From: an uncultured Bacteroidaceae bacterium
GTDB lineage: Bacteria; Bacteroidota; Bacteroidia; Bacteroidales; Bacteroidaceae
Assembly (NCBI GenBank): GCA_905234745.1
Contig: CAJOJD010000004.1
Location: 3,537-47,403 of the forward strand
Direction: 5' to 3'
Length of the DNA: 43,867 nt
Shown: positions 28,250 through 38,111 of the stretch, one piece after another
Position numbering within the stretch: the stretch's first letter is position 1
Layout: every line of letters begins with the position of its first letter
Position numbers and translations under genes: made by a program
Notes under the pieces: model-generated
Seen by the model: the letters and a program-made list of their open reading frames with translations, nothing else
Told to the model about the DNA's origin: nothing
The model's database searches: none

Positions 28250-30029
28250 ATTTCTCAATCCATCCGATGACCTCACCCTTGGTGACGAGTGAGCCGTGCT
28301 CTTTCTCGACGGCTGCCAGGTGGCAGTCATAAGGTGCGGTGGCATTGTCGATGAACGAGTTGCCGCTGGCCTGGATACCGACCATCCAGTCACCCTTCTT
28401 GTACTGCTTGCCGAAGGGAGGATTGGTTGACTGATCCATGTAGTCCAGATCCCAGATCACGCGGCCGCTGACAGCTGCCTGGATGGGCTCTGCATCGGGA
28501 TGCAGGATGGCACGCTTATCGGCTGCGGTGAAGTGCTTGACAGGTGCACCTGCGGTGCCGGCCTGAGCCTTTTCCATGCGCTCCATAAGATCCTTGTTGA
28601 ACTGATCCTTGGCTTGGCCGCTCTTGTACTCGCGGTACTGCTTCTCGTGCATGGCGAACTCAAAGAGCTCCTCATCATCCTGACCGCGGTCCCAGCCGTT
28701 CTCCTTCATCTCCTTCTCAAAGCGCGGGAGCTCGTTGGGGTAGAGCACCTGAGGATCATCGGTATAGAATTCAAAGCCTTTCTCCTTGGCGATCTCGACA
28801 ATCTCGGGAGCCAGCTCGCCGGGCAGCTTGCCTGACTTGCCCAGAACCATACCCCACATGGCGGGATCCATGCGGGTGAAAGGCTTCTCGTCCATGGACT
28901 TGCTGTAGAGGTTCATCAGGGCGGCGTTCTTTACGTACTGGCTGAAAGGTGTAACCAGACAGGGAGTACCGAGCATAGGCCATATGCGCTGTACCTCGTC
29001 AAAGAGCTCAACGAGCAACTCGTCCTCAGAGAGTTCCTTCTCACCCTTCTTCTTGAGGTTGGCGTTGATGGCGGCGTGCATACCCTTGAGGTCTGCCATA
29101 AGTGATCCCATCATACCGCCGGGAAGGCCGCAACCTACCAGCAGTGAGCTCATCAGTGAGTTCTTGGGGTCGATCCAGTAGCCCAGGAAATCATCCATGA
29201 AGCTCTGAGTAAGGCTGCGTGCCTCCATGTAAGCCTTCATGTTGATGTCCTTAACCAGGAATCCGGCATCCTTGAGCATAGCCTGGATGGTGATAACGTC
29301 CGGATGAACCTTACCCCATGAAAGCGGTTCCATGGCTACGTCCAGAACGTCACCGCCGGCCTTGGCAACCTCAAGCATTGAGGCTACAGCGAAACCGGGG
29401 CCGTTGTGGCCGTGGTACTGTATGATGATGTCGGGATGTTTCTCCTTGATGGCGCGGACGATGGTGCCCAGCATTGCAGGACGGCCGATGCCTGCCATAT
29501 CCTTAAGGCAGATCTCCTGTGCGCCGCCCTCTATGAGCTGCTCGGCCAGGTTGATGTAGTACTCGGCGTTGTGTACCTTTGAGTAGGTGATACACATAGT
29601 AGCCTGAGCGGTCATACCGGCCTCTTTTGCCCACTTGATTGAGGGGATTATGTTACGCGGGTCATTCAGACCGCAGAATATACGTGTGATGTCAACGCCC
29701 TGAGCGTGCTTTACCTTATACATGAGCTGACGTACATCGGCCGGAACAGGGTTCATGCGCAATGCGTTCAGACCACGGTCAAGCATGTGGGTCTTGATGC
29801 CTACTTCATTGAAAGGTTTGGTGAATGTACGTACTGCCTGGTTGGGGTTCTCACCGTACAGAAGATTGACTTGCTCCATGGCACCGCCGTTGGTCTCAAC
29901 GCGGTCAAAGCAACCCATATCGATTATAACCGGGGCAATTTTGGCCAACTGGTCCTTGCGGGGAACATACTTGCCTGATGACTGCCACATGTCACGGTAC
30001 ACAAGACTGAATTGGATCTCTTTTTTCAT
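28248..30029 (-). CDS. Pyruvate carboxylase subunit B / oxaloacetate decarboxylase alpha-like carboxyltransferase with degenerate biotinyl-like domain
   Basis: Carboxyltransferase motifs YRDMWQS, FCGLNDPRNI, ICLKDMAGIGRP, YHGHNGPG. C-terminal biotinyl-like fold WMVGIQASGNSFIDNATAPYDCHL...GSLVTKGEVIGWIE has no AMKM lysine. Confidence 0.75.
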   Translation of the reverse strand: MKKEIQFSLVYRDMWQSSGKYVPRKDQLAKIAPVIIDMGCFDRVETNGGAMEQVNLLYGENPNQAVRTFTKPFNEVGIKTHMLDRGLNALRMNPVPADVRQLMYKVKHAQGVDITRIFCGLNDPRNIIPSIKWAKEAGMTAQATMCITYSKVHNAEYYINLAEQLIEGGAQEICLKDMAGIGRPAMLGTIVRAIKEKHPDIIIQYHGHNGPGFAVASMLEVAKAGGDVLDVAMEPLSWGKVHPDVITIQAMLKDAGFLVKDINMKAYMEARSLTQSFMDDFLGYWIDPKNSLMSSLLVGCGLPGGMMGSLMADLKGMHAAINANLKKKGEKELSEDELLVELFDEVQRIWPMLGTPCLVTPFSQYVKNAALMNLYSKSMDEKPFTRMDPAMWGMVLGKSGKLPGELAPEIVEIAKEKGFEFYTDDPQVLYPNELPRFEKEMKENGWDRGQDDEELFEFAMHEKQYREYKSGQAKDQFNKDLMERMEKAQAGTAGAPVKHFTAADKRAILHPDAEPIQAAVSGRVIWDLDYMDQSTNPPFGKQYKKGDWMVGIQASGNSFIDNATAPYDCHLAAVEKEHGSLVTKGEVIGWIEK

Positions 30030-30050
30030 AGTTGTATGTGTTTTTGTTAC

Positions 30051-30851
30051 TTACATAGGATTAATGGAACGGGCTATCTTGGCGCAGAGTCCCGGGAAGA
30101 AACGCTTGATGTAGACCATCAGCAGTTCCTTGCGTCCTACAAGGACTTCACGCTTTTTACGGTAAACGGCCTTGACAATCTTGCGGGCGGCCTGCTCGGG
30201 AGTGCAGCCTCCTGCCTGGCCGGCATCCATCTTGGCGTGCTGTTTGCCGTCTTTCTCAAGGGCGTAGAATGATATGCGGGTCTGCACTCGGCCGGGGCAT
30301 ACTATGGTAACACGGATGTTATCCTTGTAGTACTCGGCCTGAACAGTCTCGAAGAATCCGTACAGGGCGTGCTTGGATGAGCTGTATGCGCAGCGAAGCG
30401 GGAATCCGAAACGTCCGTTGATGCTGGTGGTAACCATAAGCTGGCCTCCACCGTTCTCAATCATCTTGGGAAGGATTACCTTTGTCATGATTACCGGTGC
30501 GAACCAGTTGATGTCCATGACCTTGTTAATTACACGCATCTCGGTCTCACAGGTGGTTCCGCGCTGGCTGATGCCTGCGTTGTTGTAGAACACGTCTATG
30601 TGGCCGAATACCTGCCATGCCTGCTCTGCCAACTCTGCAACCTCATCCTTCCTGGAGAGGTCAAAGGGTAGGGGCTTGGCATCGGGAGCACCCAACTCAA
30701 TGCAGTGTGCGGCAACCTTCTCCAGAAGATCGGCCTCAAGTGCAGTGAGAATGAGTTTTGCGCCCTCACGTGCAAACTCGTACGCGGTTGCCTCACCTAT
30801 TCCTGATGAAGAACCTGTTATCCAAACTACCTTGTCGGTAAACTTTTTCAT
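30051..30851 (-). CDS. Short-chain dehydrogenase/reductase
   Basis: TGSSSGIGEA, NNAGISQRG, YSSSKHALYG. The ATG at 30851 overlaps the upstream stop by 4 bp (ATGA). Confidence 0.85.
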   Translation of the reverse strand: MKKFTDKVVWITGSSSGIGEATAYEFAREGAKLILTALEADLLEKVAAHCIELGAPDAKPLPFDLSRKDEVAELAEQAWQVFGHIDVFYNNAGISQRGTTCETEMRVINKVMDINWFAPVIMTKVILPKMIENGGGQLMVTTSINGRFGFPLRCAYSSSKHALYGFFETVQAEYYKDNIRVTIVCPGRVQTRISFYALEKDGKQHAKMDAGQAGGCTPEQAARKIVKAVYRKKREVLVGRKELLMVYIKRFFPGLCAKIARSINPM

Positions 30852-32074
30852 TTGCAATCGTCTATTGCTTTCTTAAACCAAAGGGCGCGCTCGCAGCCTT
30901 CGCCGGTGTTGAGCAGAACCAGGTCACCGCTCTTGAGCCTTTTCTCCTCAAGTGCCTTGAAGAATCCTGCTATACATACCACCGATGCAGGTCCCATATA
31001 AACGCCGGTAGCGTCCTTGACCATACGGCCGTAACGTTCCAGACCCTCCTCCTTTACACGCAGGAACCAGCCACCGCTGTTCTTTACGATTGGGCCGACG
31101 AGCGGATACATACCGGGAGTGCCCGCAGTAAGGATGGAGATCTTTGTCTGAGGAACCACGGTGGGGAAGTGCTTGTTCCAGCCCTGAGGGAACTCGTTCT
31201 CTATTGCCCATTCCCATGCCTGGACCATCGGGTCACAGGTATCCTGCTGAACCAGCAGCATGCGCGGCATCCTGTACTGCGGGTATGCATCGGCAATCTC
31301 ACGCATTCCCTTCTCGAATGCGATGGGGCTTGTGCCGCCTGCAACTGCCTGCATGTAGACATCGGGGATTCGGCCCAGCTGGCGCATGCACTCAAAGACA
31401 AGGGTCTTCTTGGCCTCAACGCGGATGGGGTCGATGTTTCCGGCCGATATCATCACGTTCTGATTCTTGTGGAAATCGGCAGCCTCGGCCTTGGCCTGTC
31501 CGTAACCGCCCTCTGACACCTGAAGGTTCTGACCGGTGGCGCGGATGGACTGCTGAGTTTCCTGATACATATCGTGCGGAGCGAATACGTCAAACTTGAC
31601 GCCTGCCTTGGCCAGATAAGTGGCGTAGGCAGTGGCTGCATTACCGGTCGATGCCAGGCAATACTCCTTTACTCCGTGTTTCTTGAACAGCGTTGCTGCC
31701 AGTGATGCGGCTATGTCCTTGAATGTGCCGGAACCGCCGTTCAGGTCATTGCGGGCTACCACAACCTTGCAGTCAATGCCGTACTTATCCTTGGCATAAC
31801 GGCCCAGGAACTCCCACTCCTCAATGGGTACGGCACCCTCACCGCAGGTTACCTGCTCATCGGCCTTGTCAAGAGGCAGGAAGGGCAGGTAGTGGTAGAG
31901 GTTGTCTACCTTCTGACCGGGCTTGCAGAGTTCGTCCAGGAGGTGGTAATCAGTAGTATTATAGGTCACCTCTGCGTGGTTGCTTCCGCACTCACACAGC
32001 TGGTCCTGGTTGAACCAGGCGGCAAAATCTCCAATAACCTTGCCGCACTTTTTGCAGACAAGCTGATACTTCAT
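30848..32074 (-). CDS. Threonine-synthase-like PLP-dependent (fold type II) enzyme with N-terminal zinc-ribbon motif
   Basis: CKKCG...CECGS; NDLNGGSGTFKDIAAS (PLP lysine context); ASTGNAATAYATYLAKAG. Confidence 0.8.
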   Translation of the reverse strand: MKYQLVCKKCGKVIGDFAAWFNQDQLCECGSNHAEVTYNTTDYHLLDELCKPGQKVDNLYHYLPFLPLDKADEQVTCGEGAVPIEEWEFLGRYAKDKYGIDCKVVVARNDLNGGSGTFKDIAASLAATLFKKHGVKEYCLASTGNAATAYATYLAKAGVKFDVFAPHDMYQETQQSIRATGQNLQVSEGGYGQAKAEAADFHKNQNVMISAGNIDPIRVEAKKTLVFECMRQLGRIPDVYMQAVAGGTSPIAFEKGMREIADAYPQYRMPRMLLVQQDTCDPMVQAWEWAIENEFPQGWNKHFPTVVPQTKISILTAGTPGMYPLVGPIVKNSGGWFLRVKEEGLERYGRMVKDATGVYMGPASVVCIAGFFKALEEKRLKSGDLVLLNTGEGCERALWFKKAIDDCK

Positions 32075-32075
32075 A

Positions 32076-33350
32076 TTATCTCTTTATCTGAGCACGCTTG
32101 AATACGTTCATATCCTGGATGGCACCCTCGTAGAAGCCGGCGTCGAGTTTCTTCTTGACCTCCTTGAATACCTCGATGGTACGCTTTACATGATCCAGAG
32201 TGTGTGATGCGGTCGGGATGATACGCAGCATCAGCTGGCCCTTCGGGATAACGGGATATGTAACGATTGAGCAGAAGATTCCGTAGTTCTCACGCAGGTC
32301 AACGACAACGTTGGTACCCTCGTTTACGCCACCCTCAAAGAATACGGGTGTTACAGGTGACTCGGTTACGCCGATGTTGAAGCCCTCGGCCTTGAGTCCG
32401 CCCTGCAGAGCGTTTACAACCTCCCACAGATGCTCGCGGTACTCGGGGTGAGCCTTGATCAGGTCAAGACGCTTCTGGTTACCGATAACCAGCGGCAGCG
32501 GCAGTGACTTGGCGTAGATCTGTGAGCGCATGTTGCACTTGAGGTGATCTATGATCTCGGGCTCTGAACTTACAACGCCACCGATTGATGCCATACTCTT
32601 TGCGAATGCGTCAAAGATAACGTCGATCTGGTCGATTACGCCGTAATGCTCGGCAGTACCGCGACCGTGCGCACCCATTGTACCGAAACCGTGTGCATCG
32701 TCAATAAGTATGCGGAACGGATATTTCTTCTTGAACTCTACGATGTCAGCGAGATGACCCAGGTCACCGGCCATGCCGAATACACCCTCGGTGATTACCA
32801 GAACGCCGCCGCCCTGCTCGTCGGCCAGTCTGCAGGCGTGGTTGAGCTGCTTCTCGAGGCTCTCCATGTTGTTGTGCTGGAAAGCGAAACGCTTGGCCAA
32901 GCTCAGACGCATACCGTCCAGGATGCAGGCGTGTGACTCAGAATCGTAAACGATAACGTCCTTACGGCTGGTCAGTACGTCGATGATTGAGATCATGCCC
33001 TGATAACCGAAGTTGAGGCAGAGACCTGCCTTCTTGCCTACGAACTCTGAGAAGTCATTCTCAAACTTGATGTGATAATCAGTATTACCTGACATCATGC
33101 GGGCACCCATAGGAGCACCAAGACCAAACTTTGCGGCAGCCTCGGCATCGGCCTTTCTTACCTCGGGATGATTGGCCAGACCCAGATAGTTGTTCAAGCT
33201 CCAGTTCAGGACGGGCTTGCCGTTGAACTCCATTTCGGGGCCGATTTCACCTACCAGGCGGGGGAACATGAAGTAACCGTCGCCGATTCCCTGATACTGT
33301 CCGAGCGGGCCCGGAGTCTCTTTGATTCTCTCAAAAATGTCTTTAATCAT
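32076..33350 (-). CDS. spt: Serine palmitoyltransferase / alpha-oxoamine synthase family
   Basis: NWSLNNYLGLANHPEV, GARMMSGNTDYHIKFE, LIDDAHGFGTMGAHGRGTAEHYG, IFDAFAKSMASIGGVV; length and motifs resemble Bacteroidetes SPT. Confidence 0.75.
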   Translation of the reverse strand: MIKDIFERIKETPGPLGQYQGIGDGYFMFPRLVGEIGPEMEFNGKPVLNWSLNNYLGLANHPEVRKADAEAAAKFGLGAPMGARMMSGNTDYHIKFENDFSEFVGKKAGLCLNFGYQGMISIIDVLTSRKDVIVYDSESHACILDGMRLSLAKRFAFQHNNMESLEKQLNHACRLADEQGGGVLVITEGVFGMAGDLGHLADIVEFKKKYPFRILIDDAHGFGTMGAHGRGTAEHYGVIDQIDVIFDAFAKSMASIGGVVSSEPEIIDHLKCNMRSQIYAKSLPLPLVIGNQKRLDLIKAHPEYREHLWEVVNALQGGLKAEGFNIGVTESPVTPVFFEGGVNEGTNVVVDLRENYGIFCSIVTYPVIPKGQLMLRIIPTASHTLDHVKRTIEVFKEVKKKLDAGFYEGAIQDMNVFKRAQIKR

Positions 33351-33510
33351 ACTGATATTCTTTATTTTGATGTTTGTAATTTACTTGTTTGACGCGTCCT
33401 GCAGATACTGGTACGCTTAAACTCCGCGAATTTACTAAAAACTCCGGACTCCCTATTATAAAATAAGTTATAATTCTGCTATTTTATAGATTAGCACGTT
33501 GCATCCGCGG

Positions 33511-33763
33511 GCGTTATCCCCCCCTGACCTTAGGGAGTCAGAACGCACGTAGGGCCATTTTTCTCCCTAAGGTGCGTAGGAAATACGCTCGTACCTGCGT
33601 TGCCCCCTGACCTTAGGGAGGTGGAACGCACGTAGGGCCATTCTCCTCCCTAAGGTGAGTAGAAAATACGCTCGTACCTGCGTTGCCCCCAGACCTTAGG
33701 GAGGTGGAACGCACGTAGGGCCATTTTCATCCCTAAGGTGAGTAGAAGGTACGTCGTCTCCCG
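33511..33763. repeat. Three tandem ~83-86-bp units, each with a CCTTAGGGAG/CTCCCTAAGG hairpin
   Basis: Units begin near 33511, 33597 and 33680 (GCGTT[AG][TC]CCCC...). Stem arms: 33527-33537/33563-33573, 33610-33621/33645-33656, 33693-33702/33730-33739. Confidence 0.85.
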
Positions 33764-33805
33764 GAGTCTTACAGTGCTCCGTTGCAGTCTGAACCTGCTC
33801 TTGGA

Positions 33806-34705
33806 TTATTGCAGAGAACCGATAAGCAGGAAGAATAGTCCGAGCAAAACAAGCAGCAGGTCGATGACCTTGCTCTTAAGGTTCTTTTCGTGGAAGAGTA
33901 GTGCTCCGCAGAGGAAGCTTACGATTACGCTGCTACGGCGGATCATGGAGACTATTGAGACCATGGAGGCGCTGGAGGCCAGGGATACGAAGTAGGCATA
34001 GTCAGCGAGCGTGAGAAAGACGGCGATGAAGATGATGGGCCATTTCCATTGGAAAGGGGTGGTGTGCTTGCGGGTGGGCCACCAAAGGGTGAAGAGGATT
34101 ACAGTCATGAGGGCTAGCTGGTAGAAGTTGCTCCATGCCTGTACGAACATGTTGTTGAAGCGGCCCAGCAGGTACTTGTCAAACAGGGCGCTGACAGCTC
34201 CCAGGATGGTAGCCATGATGACGCAGAATACCCATTTGTTGTGGGCAAAACTGATACCCTCCTTCTTGCCGCTCACGCTGAGCATGTAGAATGAGATGAC
34301 GGCTATGATAACACCTATCCACTGGTACAGGTTGAGGCGCTCGCCAAACAGTAGCAGGCCGCCCAGCAGCACTATGATTGGGCGCGTCGCGTTTATCGGC
34401 CCAAAGAGGGTGATGGGAAGGTGTTTCATGCCAAAGTAGCCGAATATCCAGGAGCCCAGCACGATGAACGCCTTGAGCATGAGCAGGCGGTGCAGCTCCC
34501 AGCCGGCTGTGGGAACGTAAAAAATACTGCCGTCCAGCAGTCCTGTCTTGGCTGACAGGAGCGTGAACGGCAGCATTAAAAGTGAGCAGAACAGGGTGTT
34601 GAACCAAAGAACCGGAATGACCGCGTTCTCCTTGAGGGATTGCTTCTTCGCTACGTCATAAAGTCCCAGAAAGAGGGCCGATACAAGAGCGAACGCCAAC
34701 CACAT
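33806..34705 (-). CDS. EamA/DMT-family transporter
   Basis: About ten TM segments; LFGPINATRPIIVLLGGLLLFGERLNLYQWIGVIIAVISFYML and SMIRRSSVIVSFLCGALLFHEKNLKSKVIDLLLVLLG repeats. Confidence 0.8.
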   Translation of the reverse strand: MWLAFALVSALFLGLYDVAKKQSLKENAVIPVLWFNTLFCSLLMLPFTLLSAKTGLLDGSIFYVPTAGWELHRLLMLKAFIVLGSWIFGYFGMKHLPITLFGPINATRPIIVLLGGLLLFGERLNLYQWIGVIIAVISFYMLSVSGKKEGISFAHNKWVFCVIMATILGAVSALFDKYLLGRFNNMFVQAWSNFYQLALMTVILFTLWWPTRKHTTPFQWKWPIIFIAVFLTLADYAYFVSLASSASMVSIVSMIRRSSVIVSFLCGALLFHEKNLKSKVIDLLLVLLGLFFLLIGSLQ

Positions 34706-34726
34706 GACTGCCTGCCTACGGGTTTA

Positions 34727-35587
34727 TTAGAACTTGTAACTAAGACCTACACCCAGGATCTCCTTGAACTGGACCTTGGCACCGCGAACTGTGCCGTCCG
34801 GCTCAAAAGTCTTGATGTCATCGTCATACTTCAGTGTTGACTGGAAGGTGACAGTGAGCAGGCTGGTAACGTTCAGACCAACCAGAACATCCCAGTTTAC
34901 ATCGACATTGCCGAATGTCTCGTTGTACGGGGTGAAGAGGTCAAGCACAGACTTGAGTGTGAGTTTGTCATCAAGAAGGCTGTAGTTGACTGTACCCTTG
35001 AAGCTGGAACCAAGCTCAAAGCGTGTCTTCTGACCTGCATCGACACCGTAACGTACAGAGTACAGGGTGTCGTTGGTAAGAGTCATCTTGCCTGCTACGG
35101 GTGAGTAGTACAGGCTGATGTGGTCGTTGGGCTTGTAGTCAATACCGACTGAGAGATTCAGGTAACCCGGAGTGAGGAACTTGGAAATAACCTCTTTGGT
35201 GGAATCGGTATATGCATAACCGTTACCCATCTGGGTCTTGAAATCAAACAGGGCTGCATAGTAGAGGTGCTCGGTGATCTGACGGCCGAACTTTGATGAG
35301 AAGTTCAGATTGTCAATATTCTTGCGCCACTGGGTAGCGTCGGTGTAGTTCATACCATAGTTTGCGCTAAGGCTGTTGTCCCATGCGTTCTTGCCCTCCT
35401 TGTAGTTGAGAGAACCGTTGAAATAGACGTTACCTGCCATTGAGTTCTCACCGCCCTCGCTCCAGTTGGTGAACGATGTCTGTGAGAAGTTCAGACCGGT
35501 AAGACCCTCATGTGTCCAAGCAGACTCCTCCTGAGCCCAGAGGCTCATAGGCAGCAAAGCTGCGAGAAAGAATAATGTTTTCTTCAT
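34727..35587 (-). CDS. DUF3078-type outer membrane protein
   Basis: MKKTLFFLAALLPMSLWAQ signal; GLTGLNFSQTSFTNWSEGGENSMAGNVYFNGSLNYKEGKNAWDNSLSANYG is typical of DUF3078. Confidence 0.75.
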   Translation of the reverse strand: MKKTLFFLAALLPMSLWAQEESAWTHEGLTGLNFSQTSFTNWSEGGENSMAGNVYFNGSLNYKEGKNAWDNSLSANYGMNYTDATQWRKNIDNLNFSSKFGRQITEHLYYAALFDFKTQMGNGYAYTDSTKEVISKFLTPGYLNLSVGIDYKPNDHISLYYSPVAGKMTLTNDTLYSVRYGVDAGQKTRFELGSSFKGTVNYSLLDDKLTLKSVLDLFTPYNETFGNVDVNWDVLVGLNVTSLLTVTFQSTLKYDDDIKTFEPDGTVRGAKVQFKEILGVGLSYKF

Positions 35588-35647
35588 ATTCTGTCTTTGT
35601 TTAGGATTAATTTGACGCGAAGATAAACAAAAATCCAGAAAGTGATA

Positions 35648-36907
35648 TCAAGCTTTCTTATTAAGAGCCCTTCCAACCAGGTAGCAGATGATTGCTACGA
35701 CCATGCCGTTGATTGAAGGAATACCCCACTTGAGCAGGTTGGCAACTATGGCACCCAGAACAACGCCGATGACTGCAGCCCAGTTGACTGTCTTGATCTC
35801 AACATTATCGGACTCATAGTCACTGCGGTTCATGAAGTAGCTGATAATGAGGATGGCGCCGATGGGAGGCAGGGTGCAGTTCAGAACGTTCAGCCAGCCG
35901 CAGAAGTTCCAGTAAAGCCATACGGCTGCTACTGTGCCGATGATACCGGCTATGAGCACCATGGTCTTCTTGGAGAATCCGAAGATGTTTGACAGACCCA
36001 GACCGGATGAGTAGAGGGCGTTGTCATTGGTTGTCCAGATGTTCAGACCCAGAACGAATACTGCGATGTAGAACATGTTCAGGTTAAGCATAACCTCAAA
36101 GATATCGTTACCGCCTACGTAGATGCTTGAAACGGCACCGAAGAAGAACATCAGTGAGTTACCCAGGAAGAATGCAACGACTGTGGTGATGCAGCCTATC
36201 TTTGCGGTCTTGCTGAAACGGGCGAAGTTAGGTGTTGCGGTACCGCCTGATACAAAGCTACCGATAACCAGACCTGCACCGGCTATAACGGTAAGTGATC
36301 CGTCATTGACCTTAGCAAACTGCTCAACCAGAGTGGTGTCACCGCGATGTACAGCCATAATCATTGCTACGGTACCCAGGATACCTACCAGAGGAACGGC
36401 GATCCAGCTTACGATGGTAAGGCTCTTTATTCCGAAGTATGCGCTGGCGGTCATCAGGACACCTGCAATTGCAACCAGGATGTAACCGAAGAACGGCATG
36501 TGGTCAGGAGTAACCTCCAGATGGAAAACCTCCTGGGCAACGGGAATGGCAAACATGGCCAGACCTACGCCGAACCAGCCAATCTGAGTGAAACTGATCA
36601 TTGCACTGGGCAGCCAGCTGCCTTTGCGGCCGAAACTGCGGTGTGCGAGCATGTCAAGTGTGAGACCGGTCTTGGCACCGATGAAACCGAGTGTGCCGGT
36701 GTAAGCGCCCAGGATGATACCACCCAGGATCAATGCGCCGATAAACTGTCCGAAGTTAAGGCCTGCAGCCAGACTCTGTCCAGCCCACATACTTGCCGAG
36801 AAGAAGGTGAATCCCAGCATTACCATAAACATACTGATGTTGCTCTTGCGACCGTCGGGGGTCACTCTGCTTGATGTAAAGTCTACATCGGGTTTCTTGT
36901 AAGCCAT
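35648..36907 (-). CDS. codB: NCS1-family cytosine permease-like transporter
   Basis: 419 aa; FTFFSASMWAGQSLAAGLNF, GFIGAKTGLTLDMLAHRSFGRKGSWLPS, INGMVVAIICYLVG. Confidence 0.75.
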   Translation of the reverse strand: MAYKKPDVDFTSSRVTPDGRKSNISMFMVMLGFTFFSASMWAGQSLAAGLNFGQFIGALILGGIILGAYTGTLGFIGAKTGLTLDMLAHRSFGRKGSWLPSAMISFTQIGWFGVGLAMFAIPVAQEVFHLEVTPDHMPFFGYILVAIAGVLMTASAYFGIKSLTIVSWIAVPLVGILGTVAMIMAVHRGDTTLVEQFAKVNDGSLTVIAGAGLVIGSFVSGGTATPNFARFSKTAKIGCITTVVAFFLGNSLMFFFGAVSSIYVGGNDIFEVMLNLNMFYIAVFVLGLNIWTTNDNALYSSGLGLSNIFGFSKKTMVLIAGIIGTVAAVWLYWNFCGWLNVLNCTLPPIGAILIISYFMNRSDYESDNVEIKTVNWAAVIGVVLGAIVANLLKWGIPSINGMVVAIICYLVGRALNKKA

Positions 36908-36932
36908 ATCTTTTATAGTTTAGTGTGTAAAA

Positions 36933-38033
36933 TCATTTGGCGGACATATAGGGCTTGAGAGCCTTGCGGAACTCGCTCAGACGGCGGTCGGCAATCTGAC
37001 GGATTGAGAGGTCCTCGGACCTGCTGGCAAACTCCCTTTCAAAGATGTACAGCTCATTCATCAGCTTGCTGTCAAGTTTCTGATAGTGATTGAGTCTGAG
37101 CCAATCCTCAAAACTTACGGGAGTGGGGTAGCCAAGTTTCTCGTCCAGGAAATCCTTGAACGTAAAGTTGTCGGCTACCTCCTTAATGCCTTCCCAGTAT
37201 TCGGTAACCTCATGATAGTGGTCGGGAATCTCGTAACGGCGGGCACCTCCGTCGTAGATTATGCACTTCTCAAACAGTGCGTCGTCATCGGCCAGGACAT
37301 ACTTGCGGAACTCGGGTGATATAACGCCGTCTTTCCAGAAGAAGTCAATTGCCGGCCAGCTGATACCGGTCACGCCCTTATCCTTGTAGGCCGAGAAGAT
37401 GCCCTCGTAGAATATGCAGGTAATGCCCTCAAACTCGGGCCAGTGGAAACGGAATTCGGGAGTGAGTTCCTCAAAGAGTTCTATGGCGCGGGTGCCTCCG
37501 ATGGTAAAGAATACCATACGGCGGATGCTGCCGCCCAGACGCTTGAACTCGGCTATGATATAGCGGATGCAGCGGGCCAGAGTCTCACCCGATGCGATGA
37601 TGTCACCGATCATCAGGGTGATGTCCTGCGGGGCACGCAGTTTCGTGTATCGGATGTCAAGACCGGTAATCTGGTTGTTGCGGATAACACGCTCGCATGA
37701 TACAAAGTCCATGTTGCTCACGCGGATGCCGTTGCGGTAGCAGCACTCCTCGAGCGGGTAGTTAAGACCGCCGCGCAGGATGGTCATGATATCCACGTTG
37801 GCGGGTACCATTTTCTGCTCTTTGCACCAGCCAAGCATATCGGATGTGGCGCCGCACATGGCAAGGTAGGAATCGTATCCTATAACCTCAGGTGAGGCGA
37901 GCAGATGACGAGTCCCTTCATTGCTGATAATAAAGTACTTGTTAAGGAATTTGCCACCCTCAAGGCGGTAGATGTCAGTCCCTTTGTGATGTCCTGCAGG
38001 CTGCAGGTAAGTATTCTCCAGATAAGGCTGCAT
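36933..38033 (-). CDS. Phosphoribosyltransferase-family protein
   Basis: IMTILRGGLNYPLEE and DITLMIGDIIASGETLARCIRYI (PRPP-loop-like). Likely start MQPYLENTYLQ at 38033. Confidence 0.65.
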   Translation of the reverse strand: MQPYLENTYLQPAGHHKGTDIYRLEGGKFLNKYFIISNEGTRHLLASPEVIGYDSYLAMCGATSDMLGWCKEQKMVPANVDIMTILRGGLNYPLEECCYRNGIRVSNMDFVSCERVIRNNQITGLDIRYTKLRAPQDITLMIGDIIASGETLARCIRYIIAEFKRLGGSIRRMVFFTIGGTRAIELFEELTPEFRFHWPEFEGITCIFYEGIFSAYKDKGVTGISWPAIDFFWKDGVISPEFRKYVLADDDALFEKCIIYDGGARRYEIPDHYHEVTEYWEGIKEVADNFTFKDFLDEKLGYPTPVSFEDWLRLNHYQKLDSKLMNELYIFEREFASRSEDLSIRQIADRRLSEFRKALKPYMSAK

Positions 38034-38111
38034 AGTGATGCTTGCTTTAATTCTGGAAACCAAAGGTATCTATATTATGCGTGCGGGGCGGTGGTTGAAA
38101 GAGAGAAGTTT

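Noticed and set aside
33511-33763. Possible CRISPR array
   Set aside because: Units are contiguous tandem copies with internal variation and no unique spacers; no cas-like gene nearby.
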